Assembly (NCBI GenBank): GCA_963921935.1
Contig: OY998179.1
Coordinates: 61,610,222 to 61,674,221 of the forward strand
DNA from: Galeruca laticollis
Lineage: Eukaryota > Arthropoda > Insecta > Coleoptera > Chrysomelidae
Reading direction: 5' to 3'
Length of the DNA stretch: 64,000 nt
Position numbers and translations under genes: made by a program
In this document: one piece after another, positions 44,345 to 54,026 of the stretch
Numbering within the stretch: the stretch's first letter is position 1
Layout: every line of letters begins with the position of its first letter
Notes under the pieces: model-generated
The model's input: the letters and a program-made list of their open reading frames with translations, nothing else
The model's database searches: none
What the model was told of the DNA's origin: nothing

Positions 44345-44720
44345 ATGTATGATAGTTAAAATTATGGCGGATGCGCAGAGATTTCTTAGAATTATTTGCG
44401 ATTATCTAGACATTGTTTTTGTGACCAGTCTTATCTATAAAATGCGGGGGCCAACTGTTTTTGTGTAAGCCGCAATCTAGAATTATCTAGTAAAAAAGGC
44501 ACTAATATATATAAAGGACCGACCAGCGGAGAAGTTCAGTTCAGTTGATAAAGTGATCTCGACAAATAAACAAGAATACACCAAACCACCGAACAGTAAA
44601 GTGTTGGTATAAATTAATAATTAAGGTTGTGTGTATATAAATTAAGTGTTAGTGAGTAGTTTGGTATTTAAATAAATTCGTAAGTAGCTTTACCGTATGT
44701 TTAAAATTTATCCCACACGT
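44345..44720 (+). repeat. Probable 3' LTR of the Gypsy fragment
   Basis: Begins near tgtatgatag and ends near ttatcccaca, with a TATA box (atatatataaagg, 44508-44520), a downstream cagttcagttg start-like motif and aataaa-type signals (44565-44690). No second LTR is present in the window, so limits are approximate. Confidence 0.5.
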
Positions 44721-44739
44721 TTACTGTTTAAATAAATAA

Positions 44740-45130
44740 GAAAAACATTACAATATTTACCGAAGAAAGATGAACTAATAGTAATAGGAGACAGAAATGC
44801 GCAACTTGGAAAAGAAATATACTTGAAAGAGGTAACCCTTAATTCTAAAGAAATAATACATGATATTACGAACGATAACGATTAAAAGCTTTGCCAACCA
44901 ATAGGACAGCTGAATATGACAATTCTTTCATCAAATTTACACGTCCTAGTTGGCATAAGGCAGCTTGAAGACACCCAAATGGGCAGGTAGAAAACTAGAT
45001 GGACCATGTTCTGGCTACTAAAGAAATTTGCAACAAAATTATCGACACAAGGTCATATTGAGGCGCTAACGTTGACACGGATCAATATCTGGTAATCTCC
45101 AAAAATTCCTGGCTTAAAAGAGGGAAAGGT
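44740..45130 (+). pseudogene. LINE C endonuclease remnant
   Basis: LPKKDELIVIGDRNAQLGKE (usual GDFNA), NDNDxKLC, WTMFWLLKKF (usual IDHVL) and RGANVDTDQYLVI (usual DHxLV). The order matches the distal half of an APE endonuclease; stops and shifts at 44885, 44995 and 45060. Upstream half missing. Confidence 0.7.
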
Positions 45131-45771
45131 ACATTATATAAGAAAAAACACAAATAAGTTCAACGCAGAAAATCTAGCGACAGACAGAACAAACAAGGGA
45201 AAAATACGGAGAAACATATATTAAAGGCACACAAAACCAGACAACAATACACATAATATAGAGTAGATGTGGGGTAACATAAAAGCAATATATTAAAAAT
45301 TACAGAGGATGTGCTGGAAAAAAAATAACAAACTACAAAAAAACCACTGGTATGATGAAGATTGTGAACAAGCAAGCAAACAGACATGGGTTAACACAAA
45401 AGACAGATAGAAGGAAATATGAAATAAAAATAAAAGCGGCCAATATTATGTACACGGGTAAAAATAATGATTGGATAAATAAATAATTAGAGGATATCGA
45501 ACAAGACAGTATACAAAAAGATCAAAACTCAGCATAATAATCCCAGAGCTAAAACAAGATACTTAATAAACGAAACCGGCCAAACAGAAAACGATCCACC
45601 AAAAATGTTTGAGATCTGGAAAGAATATTACAAAACAGTCTCGAGTGAACACACAGATTACCTCCTAGAACACAACGCCGTACCACAACAAATACAAGAC
45701 GAAATATATCTATTAGAAGAAGTTAACGAACTAATAAGTAAACTAAGCAATGGAAAATATCCAGAAGATTA
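45131..45771 (+). pseudogene. LINE C linker and start of reverse transcriptase
   Basis: Lysine/asparagine-rich linker with many stops, then EIYLLEEVNELISKLSNGKYPED, the N-terminal conserved block (usual NGKAPG-D) of the reverse transcriptase. The frame is cut by the Penelope 2 insertion at 45771 and resumes at 47822. Confidence 0.7.
45758..45771 (+). repeat. Target-site duplication, left, Penelope 2
   Basis: tatccagaagatta, identical to 47822-47835. Confidence 0.85.
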
Positions 45772-45873
45772 ACTGTCTCGACTCTTACTTTGTGGAATCT
45801 ACTCATATTACTGTTTTAAATGAAACTTACTGTTTCTAGTTAACTCCACAATATATTGAAAAAATGTTCAAAA

Positions 45874-45932
45874 TTCTAAAAATTTGACAATTGTTTCGAT
45901 ATTACCTAAATATCATCGTCAGAATGACAGAA
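45874..45932 (-). ncRNA. Hammerhead ribozyme motif, Penelope 2 left end
   Basis: Minus strand: CTGACGA (45922-45916), stem II GATATT/AATATC (6 bp), GAAAC (45897-45893), AATT loop, GTC, and stem I closed by TTCT/AGAA. Confidence 0.75.
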
Positions 45933-46175
45933 GTTACATTTCATTTGATGCCTACCTGATGTTTAATTATTTTCGGCTAGTCCAAGAAGTGACCTACCTT
46001 GTGATTGACTTAATATATGTTAATAGAAAAAAGAGGATATGCTATTACAAATATTAAAGCTTATATATTAGCCCTATGGGGATATCCTGTATATCATTTT
46101 TCCCAATTAAGATCAGTATAACTGTGTAATGATATAGAAAACCAGGAAAACTATATCTGCTGATCTTTACAATTA

Positions 46176-46510
46176 TCAATTAAGAAGACAGTTTAAAAGT
46201 GGAGAACTCCCTAGATTTATCTGTTCATTGACGACTTCATATTGTGGGTTTCTTAATTGTCCTCTAATTTCCAATTCTTCAAGGAAATCCAGTTCTTGTT
46301 TCTTATCACAAATATGTAGTACTTCTAGTTCTGTGTTAGCTGTCCATGAATGATTGGTGTCAAGTAGATGTCTGGCATAGTGGGATTTATCTGGTTGTTT
46401 TAATCTGTATGCTCGTAAGTGTTCACGGTATCGGATTTCAAAATTTCTAAGGGTCTGACCCAAATAGACAGCATTACATTCGGGACATTTAAGTTTATAT
46501 ATACCAGATT
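46176..46510 (-). pseudogene. Penelope 2 inverted arm: GIY-YIG endonuclease part
   Basis: Minus strand KSGIYKLKCPECNAVYLGQT (46515-46460; GIY and YLG motifs), FEIRYREHLRAYRLKQPDKSHYARHLLDTNH and ELDFLEELEIRGQLRNPQYE. This is an almost intact GIY-YIG domain without a reverse transcriptase in front, because it is the inverted end of the element. Confidence 0.85.
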
Positions 46511-46514
46511 TGTC

Positions 46515-47465
46515 TAATGATTAATATATATTCAAAATGAAGGTTTACCAATGGGCAACATTTTTATGGACAGTTTAGAAAGAAAAATCTTTGAAAGTAA
46601 TATTTCAAAAAATGTTTTATTTTGGTATAGATATGTAGATGACATATTAGCTTGTTTTATGGGTAGTGAACGACAATTAGATATATTTTTCAACCACATT
46701 AATAATTTACACCCAAAATTTAAATTTACATTAGAAGTTGAAGAAAATAGTTCAATCAATTTTCTTGATTTAAAAATTCAAAGAGTTAATAATGTACTTG
46801 ATTATTCGATTCACCGATAACTAACACACACTGATGTGACTATTCCATATAGTTCCAATCATCCCATGTCACATAAACTAGCGGCATATAATTCAATGAT
46901 ACATTACATACTATAAATAAACTAATTAATAAAAAAGAGGAAAAGTGGCATTACAACTAATATTTCCTAAACAAACTAGAGAAATATAAACTTATAAAAC
47001 CATTACATATGCAGGAAATATTTCTAATAATATTTCAAATACAACGATTTCTCTTAAAACAGAAAGTAACATAAGTACAAAATTGTTAAATCTAAAAACA
47101 AAAATATCACCATTAAAGAAATCTGGTATATATAAACTTAAGTCCAGATGTCCAGAATGTAATGCTGTCTATTTGGGTCAGACCCTCAGAAATTTTGAAA
47201 TCCGATACAGTGAACAATTACGAGCATACAGATTAAAACAACCAGATAAATCCCACTATGCCAGACATCTACTTGACACCAATCATTCATTGACACCCCT
47301 AACACAGAACTAGAAGCACTACATATTTGTGATAAGGAACAAGAACTGGATTTCCTTGAAGAATTGGAAATTAAAAGACACTTAAGAAACCCACAATATG
47401 AAGTCGTCAATGAACAGATAAATGTAGGGAGTCCTCCACTTTTAAAATATCTTCTTAAGTGATAA
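46515..47465 (+). pseudogene. Penelope 2 partial reverse transcriptase plus GIY-YIG
   Basis: Starts in motif B with a small deletion (NEGLPMG directly joined to NIFMDSLERKIF), then FWYRYVDDILACF (46618-46655), SINFLDLKIQR, a stop after YSIHR (46818), gaps near 46900-47000, and GIYKLKSRCPECNAVYLGQT with FEIRYSEQLRAYR (47125-47240). A one-base insertion after NHSLTP shifts the tail (ELDFLEELEIKRHLRNPQYE readable in another frame to about 47460). Motif A and everything before are missing. Inactive. Confidence 0.85.
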
Positions 47466-47704
47466 TTGTTAAGATCAGCAGATATAGTTTTCCTTGTTTT
47501 CTATATCATTGCACAGTTATACTAATCTTAATTGGGAAAATGATATCCAGGATATCCCCATAGGGCTAATATATAAGCTTTAATATTTGTAATATCATAT
47601 ATTCTTTTTTCTATTAACATTTATTAAGTCAATCACAAGGTAGGTCACTTCTTGGACTAGCCAAAAATAATTAAACATCAGGTAGGCATCAAATGAAATG
47701 TAAC

Positions 47705-47763
47705 TTCTGTCATTCTGACGATGATATTTAGGTAATATCGAAACAATTGTCAATTTTTCAGAA
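47705..47763 (+). ncRNA. Hammerhead ribozyme motif, Penelope 2 right end
   Basis: Stem I TTCTG/CAGAA plus ATT/AAT, CTGACGA (47715-47721), stem II GATATT/AATATC, GAAAC (47740-47744), AATT loop, GTC (47749-47751). The best-paired of the four copies. Confidence 0.8.
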
Positions 47764-47821
47764 TTTTCAACTTTTTTTCAATATATAGTGGAGTTAACTA
47801 GAAGTCCATTTAAAACAGTAT

Positions 47822-47835
47822 TATCCAGAAGATTA
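47822..47835 (+). repeat. Target-site duplication, right, Penelope 2
   Basis: tatccagaagatta, identical to 45758-45771. Confidence 0.85.
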
Positions 47836-48360
47836 TTAAGAATTACACCAACAGTCACATCTCTTAATAAAAACAAATATGGATACAAAATAAAATTCCA
47901 CAGGAATGGAATACGGGAATAATCACACCTATTCAAAAAAAAGGGGACAAAAAAATGCAAAACTCACCGAGCAATTACATTATAGGACTCCGTATATAAA
48001 AGACTGGCTAATCTTATCAACACTAGATTAGAAGTAGAAGCAGAAAATGTGTTAGGTGACTATCAAAACGAGTTCAACCTAGTAGATCAACTATTATTAA
48101 TGCAATATATACGCTAGAACAAATATTTGTAAAGCATGGGAGCACAACAGGGAAGTTGATACAATTTTCATTGATTTTAAAAGTGCATTTGACACTATAC
48201 ACAGAAAATAATGGATGAAACGGTTAGAAAGATTGAATATTAATCAAAAACGAATAGAGTTGCTGAAAATGTGACAATGGCTAATACCAAAGCAAAAGTG
48301 TGATTTCAAGGAGTCACATCAGAAGAATTCCGTGTACGTAAGGGAGTCAAACAAGGAAAG
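47822..48360 (+). pseudogene. LINE C reverse transcriptase, middle part
   Basis: Continues from 45771: EWNTGIITPIQKKGDKK-like residues, a degraded RPISLL region near 47960, RLANLINTRLEVEAENVLGDYQNEF, a motif A remnant (TIFIDFKSAFDTIH readable at 48160-48200) and EEFRVRKGVKQGK at the insertion point (motif B). Frame changes near 47925, 48105 and 48275. Confidence 0.7.
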
Positions 48361-48742
48361 CCGATGCTAAGTTTGTAGTTTTTCCCTGTATTTTGTTATA
48401 TTAAAAAAAGGCAACAGTATCAGCCGAATGCTGTCAACCTGTACTTACCGTTAAAGCAAACTATTTTACCGACTTTCGAATGTGTTTTGCAAGCCAGTTG
48501 TGAAAAAATAAAAGAAAGTTGTTATGTTCTCATGAGGGAGAAGAACGTCAAGAAAAGTATATATGTCACGGTAAACGAATAAATAAAGTTTTTTTGTAGT
48601 AAAGTATTGGATTTTTCGTCACGAATTCACATCGAATCAATCAGATAAGAGTTCCTTCATCCACACAGCCATTTATTTATTGCTCTCTTTGAGCTGGTCC
48701 TTCGATTACAGCCCTTATAACAAAAAGTCAATCCACGAATTA
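48361..48742. mobile_element. Unclassified ~0.38-kb insertion in LINE C
   Basis: Separates GVKQG from SISPTLFNLALES, which are adjacent in intact LINEs. Non-coding, with aataaataaag near 48585. Could be a solo LTR or SINE. No target duplication was identified, so borders are accurate only to about 10 bp. Confidence 0.55.
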
Positions 48743-49077
48743 AACAGTCGATTTCCCCAACTTTATTTAATTTGGCATTGGAGAGTATATTTAGAACAGC
48801 AAAATTAGAAAGTAAATACATTACTACAGACGAAATTCAAACTATAGCATATGCAGACAATTTAACCATAGTAGCAAATTCAAGACAAGAACTTATAAAA
48901 GCAATAGAAAATATAGACAAGGAAGCAAAACAAATTGGAATAGAAATCAACGCAGAGAAAACAAAATATATGATAGTTGGTAAGAAAAACAAATACACCG
49001 AAAGGAATTTTAAAACGCAAAGGTATACATTTGAAAAAGTAGCAACTCGTAATTACTTTTGCCCTTCCACTAAGTAA
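48743..49077 (+). pseudogene. LINE C reverse transcriptase, FADD region
   Basis: SISPTLFNLALESIFRTAKLE, IAYADNLTIVANSRQEL (catalytic YADD changed to YADN, near 48850) and IGIEINAEKTKYMIV. Ends at a stop after RNYFCPSTK. The thumb is not recognisable beyond this point. Confidence 0.8.
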
Positions 49078-49738
49078 TCGGCGGAAAGTTTAGCTTTTAG
49101 GGGCTTCCTTAATTTATCTAGAACGCTATTTTAACATTAAAATAAGAAAATTCTGGTCTTTGTGAATGATTAGTTCACGGCGAAATAACAGCATATTTTA
49201 TAAATATACATTTTTTCTCCACAATTTTCAAGTAAACTATTTTGTTATCGAAAATCATCAAATCTCGGATTTTCGGCTAACATCATAGGAATATTTTGAA
49301 TTGTCCGTCTAATTTTTGAAATGTCTTCAATACCTCCATTTTTCTCCCTAATATTTTTCAGATTTCTCAATTACAAAGTAAGTAATGTTGATTCTTATGC
49401 AAAAGGAAGTCTTGTTTGTTTTTATATTCTATAGTACTCAACCTCCTAATTAAAAGTCTGCGAGGATTAAATTCTTATCCTATCGCAAACTTAATGACTC
49501 CAGAATGTTAATTCTAAAAACCCAATTTTATTCAAATGTCATCATGTTTAATATTCTTAAAAGGTTGTAATTCAATTAGTAGCATCATGAAGTACATTAT
49601 ATACAAAAATAAGTACTTAAATGTTTTTCATATGTGGGAAATGTTAGAGAATATTCCTTCAAATTTATGTATAACATTCGCGATATCAAAAATTACCGCC
49701 ACTAAATACACAGGCCTGCAAATAGTATATTGTTTTAT
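49078..49738. other. No gene; AT-rich spacer
   Basis: Possibly degraded LINE C 3' region followed by unrelated sequence. Nothing supported. Confidence 0.4.
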
Positions 49739-49849
49739 TAGGAGTAAAAGTATAACTTTTTGTGGCGAGTCTGAATGTTTGATGGCCGAACGTTAGTGAG
49801 GCCGACAATTTCAGACGAGCCACAAAAAGTGCTTTTGCCCCGAATGAAA
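49739..49849. repeat. GC-centred nested palindrome P8
   Basis: Outer actttttgtggcgagtctga pairs with tcagacgagccacaaaaagt; the inner core is ggccgaacgttagtgaggcc. It lies about 320 bp upstream of the Crypton-like gene. Confidence 0.85.
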
Positions 49850-50171
49850 CATGCTATTTTTTCCGCAAACGGCATCCAGACTATAGAACTAATTAATATT
49901 TAAATAAAAATTCAAAACGATTGCAACGACGTTGATAAATTCAGAGAATAATAATTATAAAACTGCGCACTACATTTCCGTGGTTACTGGTTTTGTGATT
50001 GCCAAGTCAAAAACAAATTTGACAGTTCAATAATATTTTATAATGTCAGAAATATTGTAAGTGATTTAAAGCAACAATTGGACTGTGCATTTTTGGTAAG
50101 TACTTGAGCATCAAAATTTCGTTTGTTGTAGTAAAGTGTACTGAAATTTTCTTTTAGATTATATTATGTAG
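49850..50171 (+). promoter_or_regulatory. Probable 5' region of the Crypton-like gene
   Basis: Contains a good splice donor (TTTTTG|GTAAGTA, near 50095) and acceptor (TTTTCTTTTAG, ending 50157), suggesting a non-coding first exon and an intron of about 60 bp. An ATG at 50166 is followed at once by TAG. Confidence 0.4.
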
Positions 50172-51380
50172 GATTCAGAACCCAACTGTACACCGCCCGA
50201 CGTTGTTGACATTGCTAAGGCAGCTACGAATGATTTAATTCCAACTAAGTCAAGTAGAGTTTATAATCATGCTTACGAAAGATTTCTCACATGGTGCAAT
50301 GCTAAAAACATTTCAAACTATTCGGAAAATGTTCTACTAGCTTATTTTTTTGAAATGACAACTAAATTAAAAATGAGAAGTTCAACAATGTGGTCTCAGT
50401 ATTCCATGATAAAATCATTACTGAATATTAAACATGGATTAGATATTAGCAAATATATGAAACTACGTGCTTATCTGAAGAAGCAGAATGAAGGGTATAC
50501 TCCTAAAAAGTCAAAGGTATTCACAAAAGACCAGTTTGAATATTTTTTAAATAATGCACCTAATGAGCAATATCTAGGAATTAAGGTTAGTTATAATATT
50601 CTAACCTGCATAAATACAATCAAGTTTTTAAATACATACTACTTTTAGGTTGTTCTAATAATGGGCGTATCTGGAGCATGTACATGCGATGAAATGGTGA
50701 ACATGACAATAGACGATATAAAAGATTTAGGATCTGTTATTCATATAAAGATTCCTGATAGTAAATCTAAAAAGCCACGATCGTTCACAATTATTGGAGA
50801 AAAACATATAAATCTTTACAGAAAATATACTTCTTTACGTCCACAAGCTATGGAAAGCCGACGCTTTTTTCTGAAATTTCAAAAGGGAAAATATTATCGC
50901 ATTGTCATGGGAATTCATACAATTAGTAACGTACCCAAAACAGTAGCAACTTATTTAAAACTACCGAATTCAAAGGATTACACCGGCCATGTGTTAAGAA
51001 GAACTTCAGCTACTTTGCTTGTGGGTGGAGGAGCTGATATTACTTGTTTGAAACGGCATGGAGGTTGGAGGTCGAGCACTGTCGCTGAAGGATACATTGA
51101 AGACTCTTTGTCTAATAAAAAACAAACTGCAGAAAAAATCTTGATGTCGAATTCTTCTTCACTGTACCTGAATGCAGCTTCTCATGAGCGAAATTATGTC
51201 GACGTTGATGTAATAGAAGCAACAACAAGTAAGGAGTCACGGGAAATTTTGTCGATGAACTCTTTCAACTCTGCACAAAATTCGCTTGAATTGGAAGTGA
51301 ATAAATCAGGTAGTGCATTAAATATGTGCGGTGCAACCTTAAATAACTGTAATTTTACTATTAATAATTATTATCGTTAA
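50172..51380 (+). pseudogene. Crypton-like tyrosine recombinase, nearly intact frame
   Basis: An open frame of about 381 codons in two exons (50172-50585, 50649-51380). Exon 1 is the core-binding domain (RVYNHAYERFLTWCNAK, NVLLAYFFEM). Exon 2 is the catalytic domain: IMGVSGACTCDEMVNMTIDDI, YTGHVLRRTSATLL (His-x-x-Arg), KRHGGWRS (His/Trp) and VAEGYIEDS (candidate nucleophile Tyr). The first catalytic Arg, present in the minus-strand copy as GACRSDEL, is Thr here (ACA, 50682-50684). The only in-frame ATG upstream is followed directly by TAG (50166-50171). No other lesion was seen. The C-terminal 75 residues, Ser/Asn-rich, have no known motif. A recent pseudogene is likeliest; a retained non-catalytic DNA-binding protein is possible. 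Confidence 0.75.
50586..50648 (+). other. 63-bp intron in Crypton-like gene
   Basis: Donor AAG|GTTAG, acceptor TTTTAG|GTTGT. Phase 0. Same position as in the 31-kb copy. The unspliced sequence contains stops in frame. Confidence 0.85.
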
Positions 51381-51416
51381 TAAAGTTTAAAAGTTCAACT
51401 AATAATTATTTTCCCT

Positions 51417-51467
51417 GGTAAAAATTCTACTTTTTTGTACGGCCGAGAGCGGACAAAAAAGTGGCGT
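51417..51467. repeat. GC-centred palindrome P9
   Basis: acttttttgt pairs with acaaaaaagt around acggccgagagcgg, just 3' of the Crypton-like gene. Its arm resembles P8 (acttttTgtgg). tttgcggaaaaaa at 51531 inversely matches ttttttccgcaaacg at 49857. Confidence 0.8.
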
Positions 51468-51796
51468 CTGTGAAATCATACTTCAACATCATGAATTGAC
51501 GTTAATAATGTCTACTTTTTTTGACGTTTGCGGAAAAAAATATTTTTTTAAACTGTTTTAGTTTTGATAACTGATTATTCGGTAGTTTTTAGTGCTGATT
51601 TCAGAAATAATATTGTTTTTTTTTCTAATCCGCAAGGTTTGTCTACAAAATGAGGTGAAACATTTAGCGAAAATTATAAAATTCACATATATTATTTATG
51701 TACAATGTTATTAAAATTGCTTTAAACATATAACTACATCTTAATAATACAGTAAGAAAAGTTAATAAGGCCTTACTACAATATATTTACAAGTCT
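51468..51796. other. Spacer, 3' flank of two convergent TE genes
   Basis: AT-rich, no gene seen. Confidence 0.4.
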
Positions 51797-53428
51797 TTGT
51801 AGTAACGTTTTCTTTTTCCTTCAAAACTTCGTTTATTACTTTTCCTGCTGTGGGATTGAAGATTTTCCTTCTTTAACATCCAGCAGTAGTCAGTCATCAT
51901 TTTAACTTACAGCGTCCTTGATATCTGCGTCCATTTCTTTTATATCCTGGTGAAATCGTTCTCCTTGTTCCTCACTCACTGCTCCAAGATTTTCCGTAAA
52001 ATAGTCCAGATGAGAATGTAGGAAATGAACTCTAATACTCATACTGCAACCCAAAAGTTTGTAGTTATTTAGCAGATTGCCGACAATATTGTTGTAGTTT
52101 GGTTCTTTTTTATTTCCTAGGAAGCCAGTTACCACTTGTTTGAAAGACTTCCATGCTTTCTTTTCCTGGTCTTCTATTTTCAACTTGAAGTTTTCATCCT
52201 TTATAAGTTTCCTTATATCCGGTCCAACAAATACCCCTTCAAGTTTTGCCTCAGAAAGACCGGAAAACTGATGACAGAGATATCTTTAAGCAATGATTTG
52301 ACGAGTTGCTTCATTAGTCCTAACTTGATGTGAAGAGGCAGAAGTAGAATCTTTTTAGGATCCACTAAACTCTTTTTCTCAACATTTTTAAATCCAGGAA
52401 ACAAAGTGTTTCTAACTGACCATTCTTTTTTTACGTAGCGTTGTTTACGGTCGCGACTATCCCATTCACAGAGGAAGTAGGGAAACTCTGTGTAACCACT
52501 CTGTTGGCCTAGTAACATAGAGATCACTTTTAAATTTCCACAAACAGTCCATTCACGAACAGAGTACTTAAGCTTGTTAAGTACCAATTCGAGGTTCTCA
52601 TAACATTCTTTCAAGTGAAAGGTATGCCCTACTGGTACAGACGCATATTGGTTGCCATTGTGAAGAAGAACAGCTTTCAGGCTTCTTTTGGAGGATTCAA
52701 TGAAGCGTCTCCATTCTTCAGGGTAGTATTTCATATTGAATGTCTCCATCAACCCAGGAATATTAGTACAAAATACAAGATCACCCTCTCCAGAGAAAAA
52801 AAGCTCAAATTATTTTTCTCTACTTCTGTACCAGGAGCCAAGAAATGTTTTTCTTTCAACCTCGACCTTGAAACCTCAGTTGAATCCTTTGCAAGGCCTA
52901 AGTCTCTAACCAAATCGTTTAGTTCCGACTGCATGAAGAGTTTTGGCTCTTTGTTGGTGGGCTCGTACCATCATTGTCGTCGTCATCACTGCCTGGAGAC
53001 AACTGATCAACATCATCTAAAATGTTTTCAAGTGTAGCTGAGGGACAAGGTACAGGTAAATCAGGCATAGCTGAAGGAATGTTTGGATACGACATCTCCT
53101 TTTAATTTTTCAAATTATAACCTTGCACGCGGGAAGAGCAAAAGTAACAATCATCACTGTCATTTGCAGGTTCTCTCCAAACCATGGGTATTGCAAAACG
53201 AAATGATGTTTTCTTACTTTGAAACCATTGTCTCAGTTCTTCAACACACACCGATCACACTTTGTGAGGAACCCATTGTTTGTCTTGATCCCCCAGTTTC
53301 ATACCAAAGTAGGCAAAGTAAACCTTTTTAACAAAACCAGAAATGTTTCTCTATTGCCTTTTAACAGTGTAAGTCCCACAAATGTAGAAGAAACAATCAG
53401 GAGAGTTCACACAACCTCTAGAAGCCAT
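51797..53428 (-). pseudogene. TE-like gene of unclassified arthropod family
   Basis: ATG at 53428-53426 starts MASRGCVNSPDCFFYICG, then stops at three places while the frame continues: KQWVPHKV, RFAIPMVWREPANDSDDCYFC, MSYPNIPSAMPDLPVP, acidic SDDDDND, SELNDLVRDLGLAKDS, RLKEKHFLAPGTE, KYYPEEWRRFIESSKRSLKAVLLHNGN, EWTVCGNLKVISMLLGQQSGYTEFPYFLCEWDSRDR, LVDPKKILLLPLHIKLGLMKQ, then FLGNKKEPNYNNIVGNLL, HFLHSHLDYFTENLGAVSEEQGERFHQD and TDYCWMLKKE. I recognise this as a protein repeated many times in arthropod genomes, without a function I can name. Cys-rich ends and Asp/Glu/His clusters would suit a nuclease or transposase. At least three stops and two shifts. Confidence 0.65.
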
Positions 53429-53891
53429 TTCACACAACCTCAAAACACAAAACTAAAACCCGCGATGAAACAGTGAGTGTTCAGCGGAGTGGTTACATCC
53501 ACACTGACTTACATCCACACTGACTACAGACAGTAACTTGACCTTGCAGTGATGAGTAGACTCAGAGTGGATGGGGAAGAAAGGAAGAGGTACTAACAAA
53601 GACAGAATACTGGCAGCAAATCCAGATTTTACCAGTTTTACTGTACAGTTTCTTAAACAAAAGAAAGGTTGTCTCATGTTTCCAACCTAAAATTAGGTTT
53701 ATTACATTAGTAAAATATGCAGTGCTATTCAAAAGTCCCCTCCCCTCCTCGTATCTTTTGAACGGCTACACTTACATTATTAAAATTTGGAGGGTGAAAA
53801 TAAAGTGTTGTAAACTTCTCTACGAATGGTAACAGGTGACGTAATAGTTATAGATGACGTCACAGTGCCACTCTGGCCAATAATTTTAAAT
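53429..53891. other. Spacer and possible outer part of the next transposon
   Basis: 53453-53677 has no recognisable gene. 53721-53891 (starting attcaaaagtcccctcccct) may be the outer left end of the mariner-like element; the right side has no counterpart, so the element may be truncated there. Confidence 0.4.
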
Positions 53892-54012
53892 AGGACCTTA
53901 TGGCAAGTGATATCTCGTTTGGAAGGCATTGACATTGGCTACATAGCCATATTAATTTTGTTTGGGTTTAAATTAATTTTGACGGATAAATTAAATAAAT
54001 ACCAAAATTATT
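53892..54012 (+). repeat. Left inverted arm of DD41D-type transposon
   Basis: Complementary to 55289-55409 with few mismatches. Confidence 0.85.
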
Positions 54013-54026
54013 GAAATTTTAATTAA

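Larger units (their letters stand above)
45772..47821. mobile_element. Penelope-like element 2 with inverted ends and 14-bp TSD
   Basis: Left arm 45776-46510 is a minus-strand 3' segment; the body and right arm (46515-47815) are plus strand. Flanked by identical tatccagaagatta (45758-45771, 47822-47835) interrupting the LINE C reverse transcriptase. Orientation of the main body is opposite to Penelope 1. Same subfamily. Confidence 0.9.
44740..49077 (+). mobile_element. LINE C, split by Penelope 2 and a 0.4-kb insertion
   Basis: Endonuclease (44740-45130), linker and start of reverse transcriptase (45540-45771), continuation after Penelope 2 (47822-48360), then after an unclassified insertion the FADD region (48743-49077). 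All on the plus strand. Of uncertain clade, RTE- or R1-like. Confidence 0.75.
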
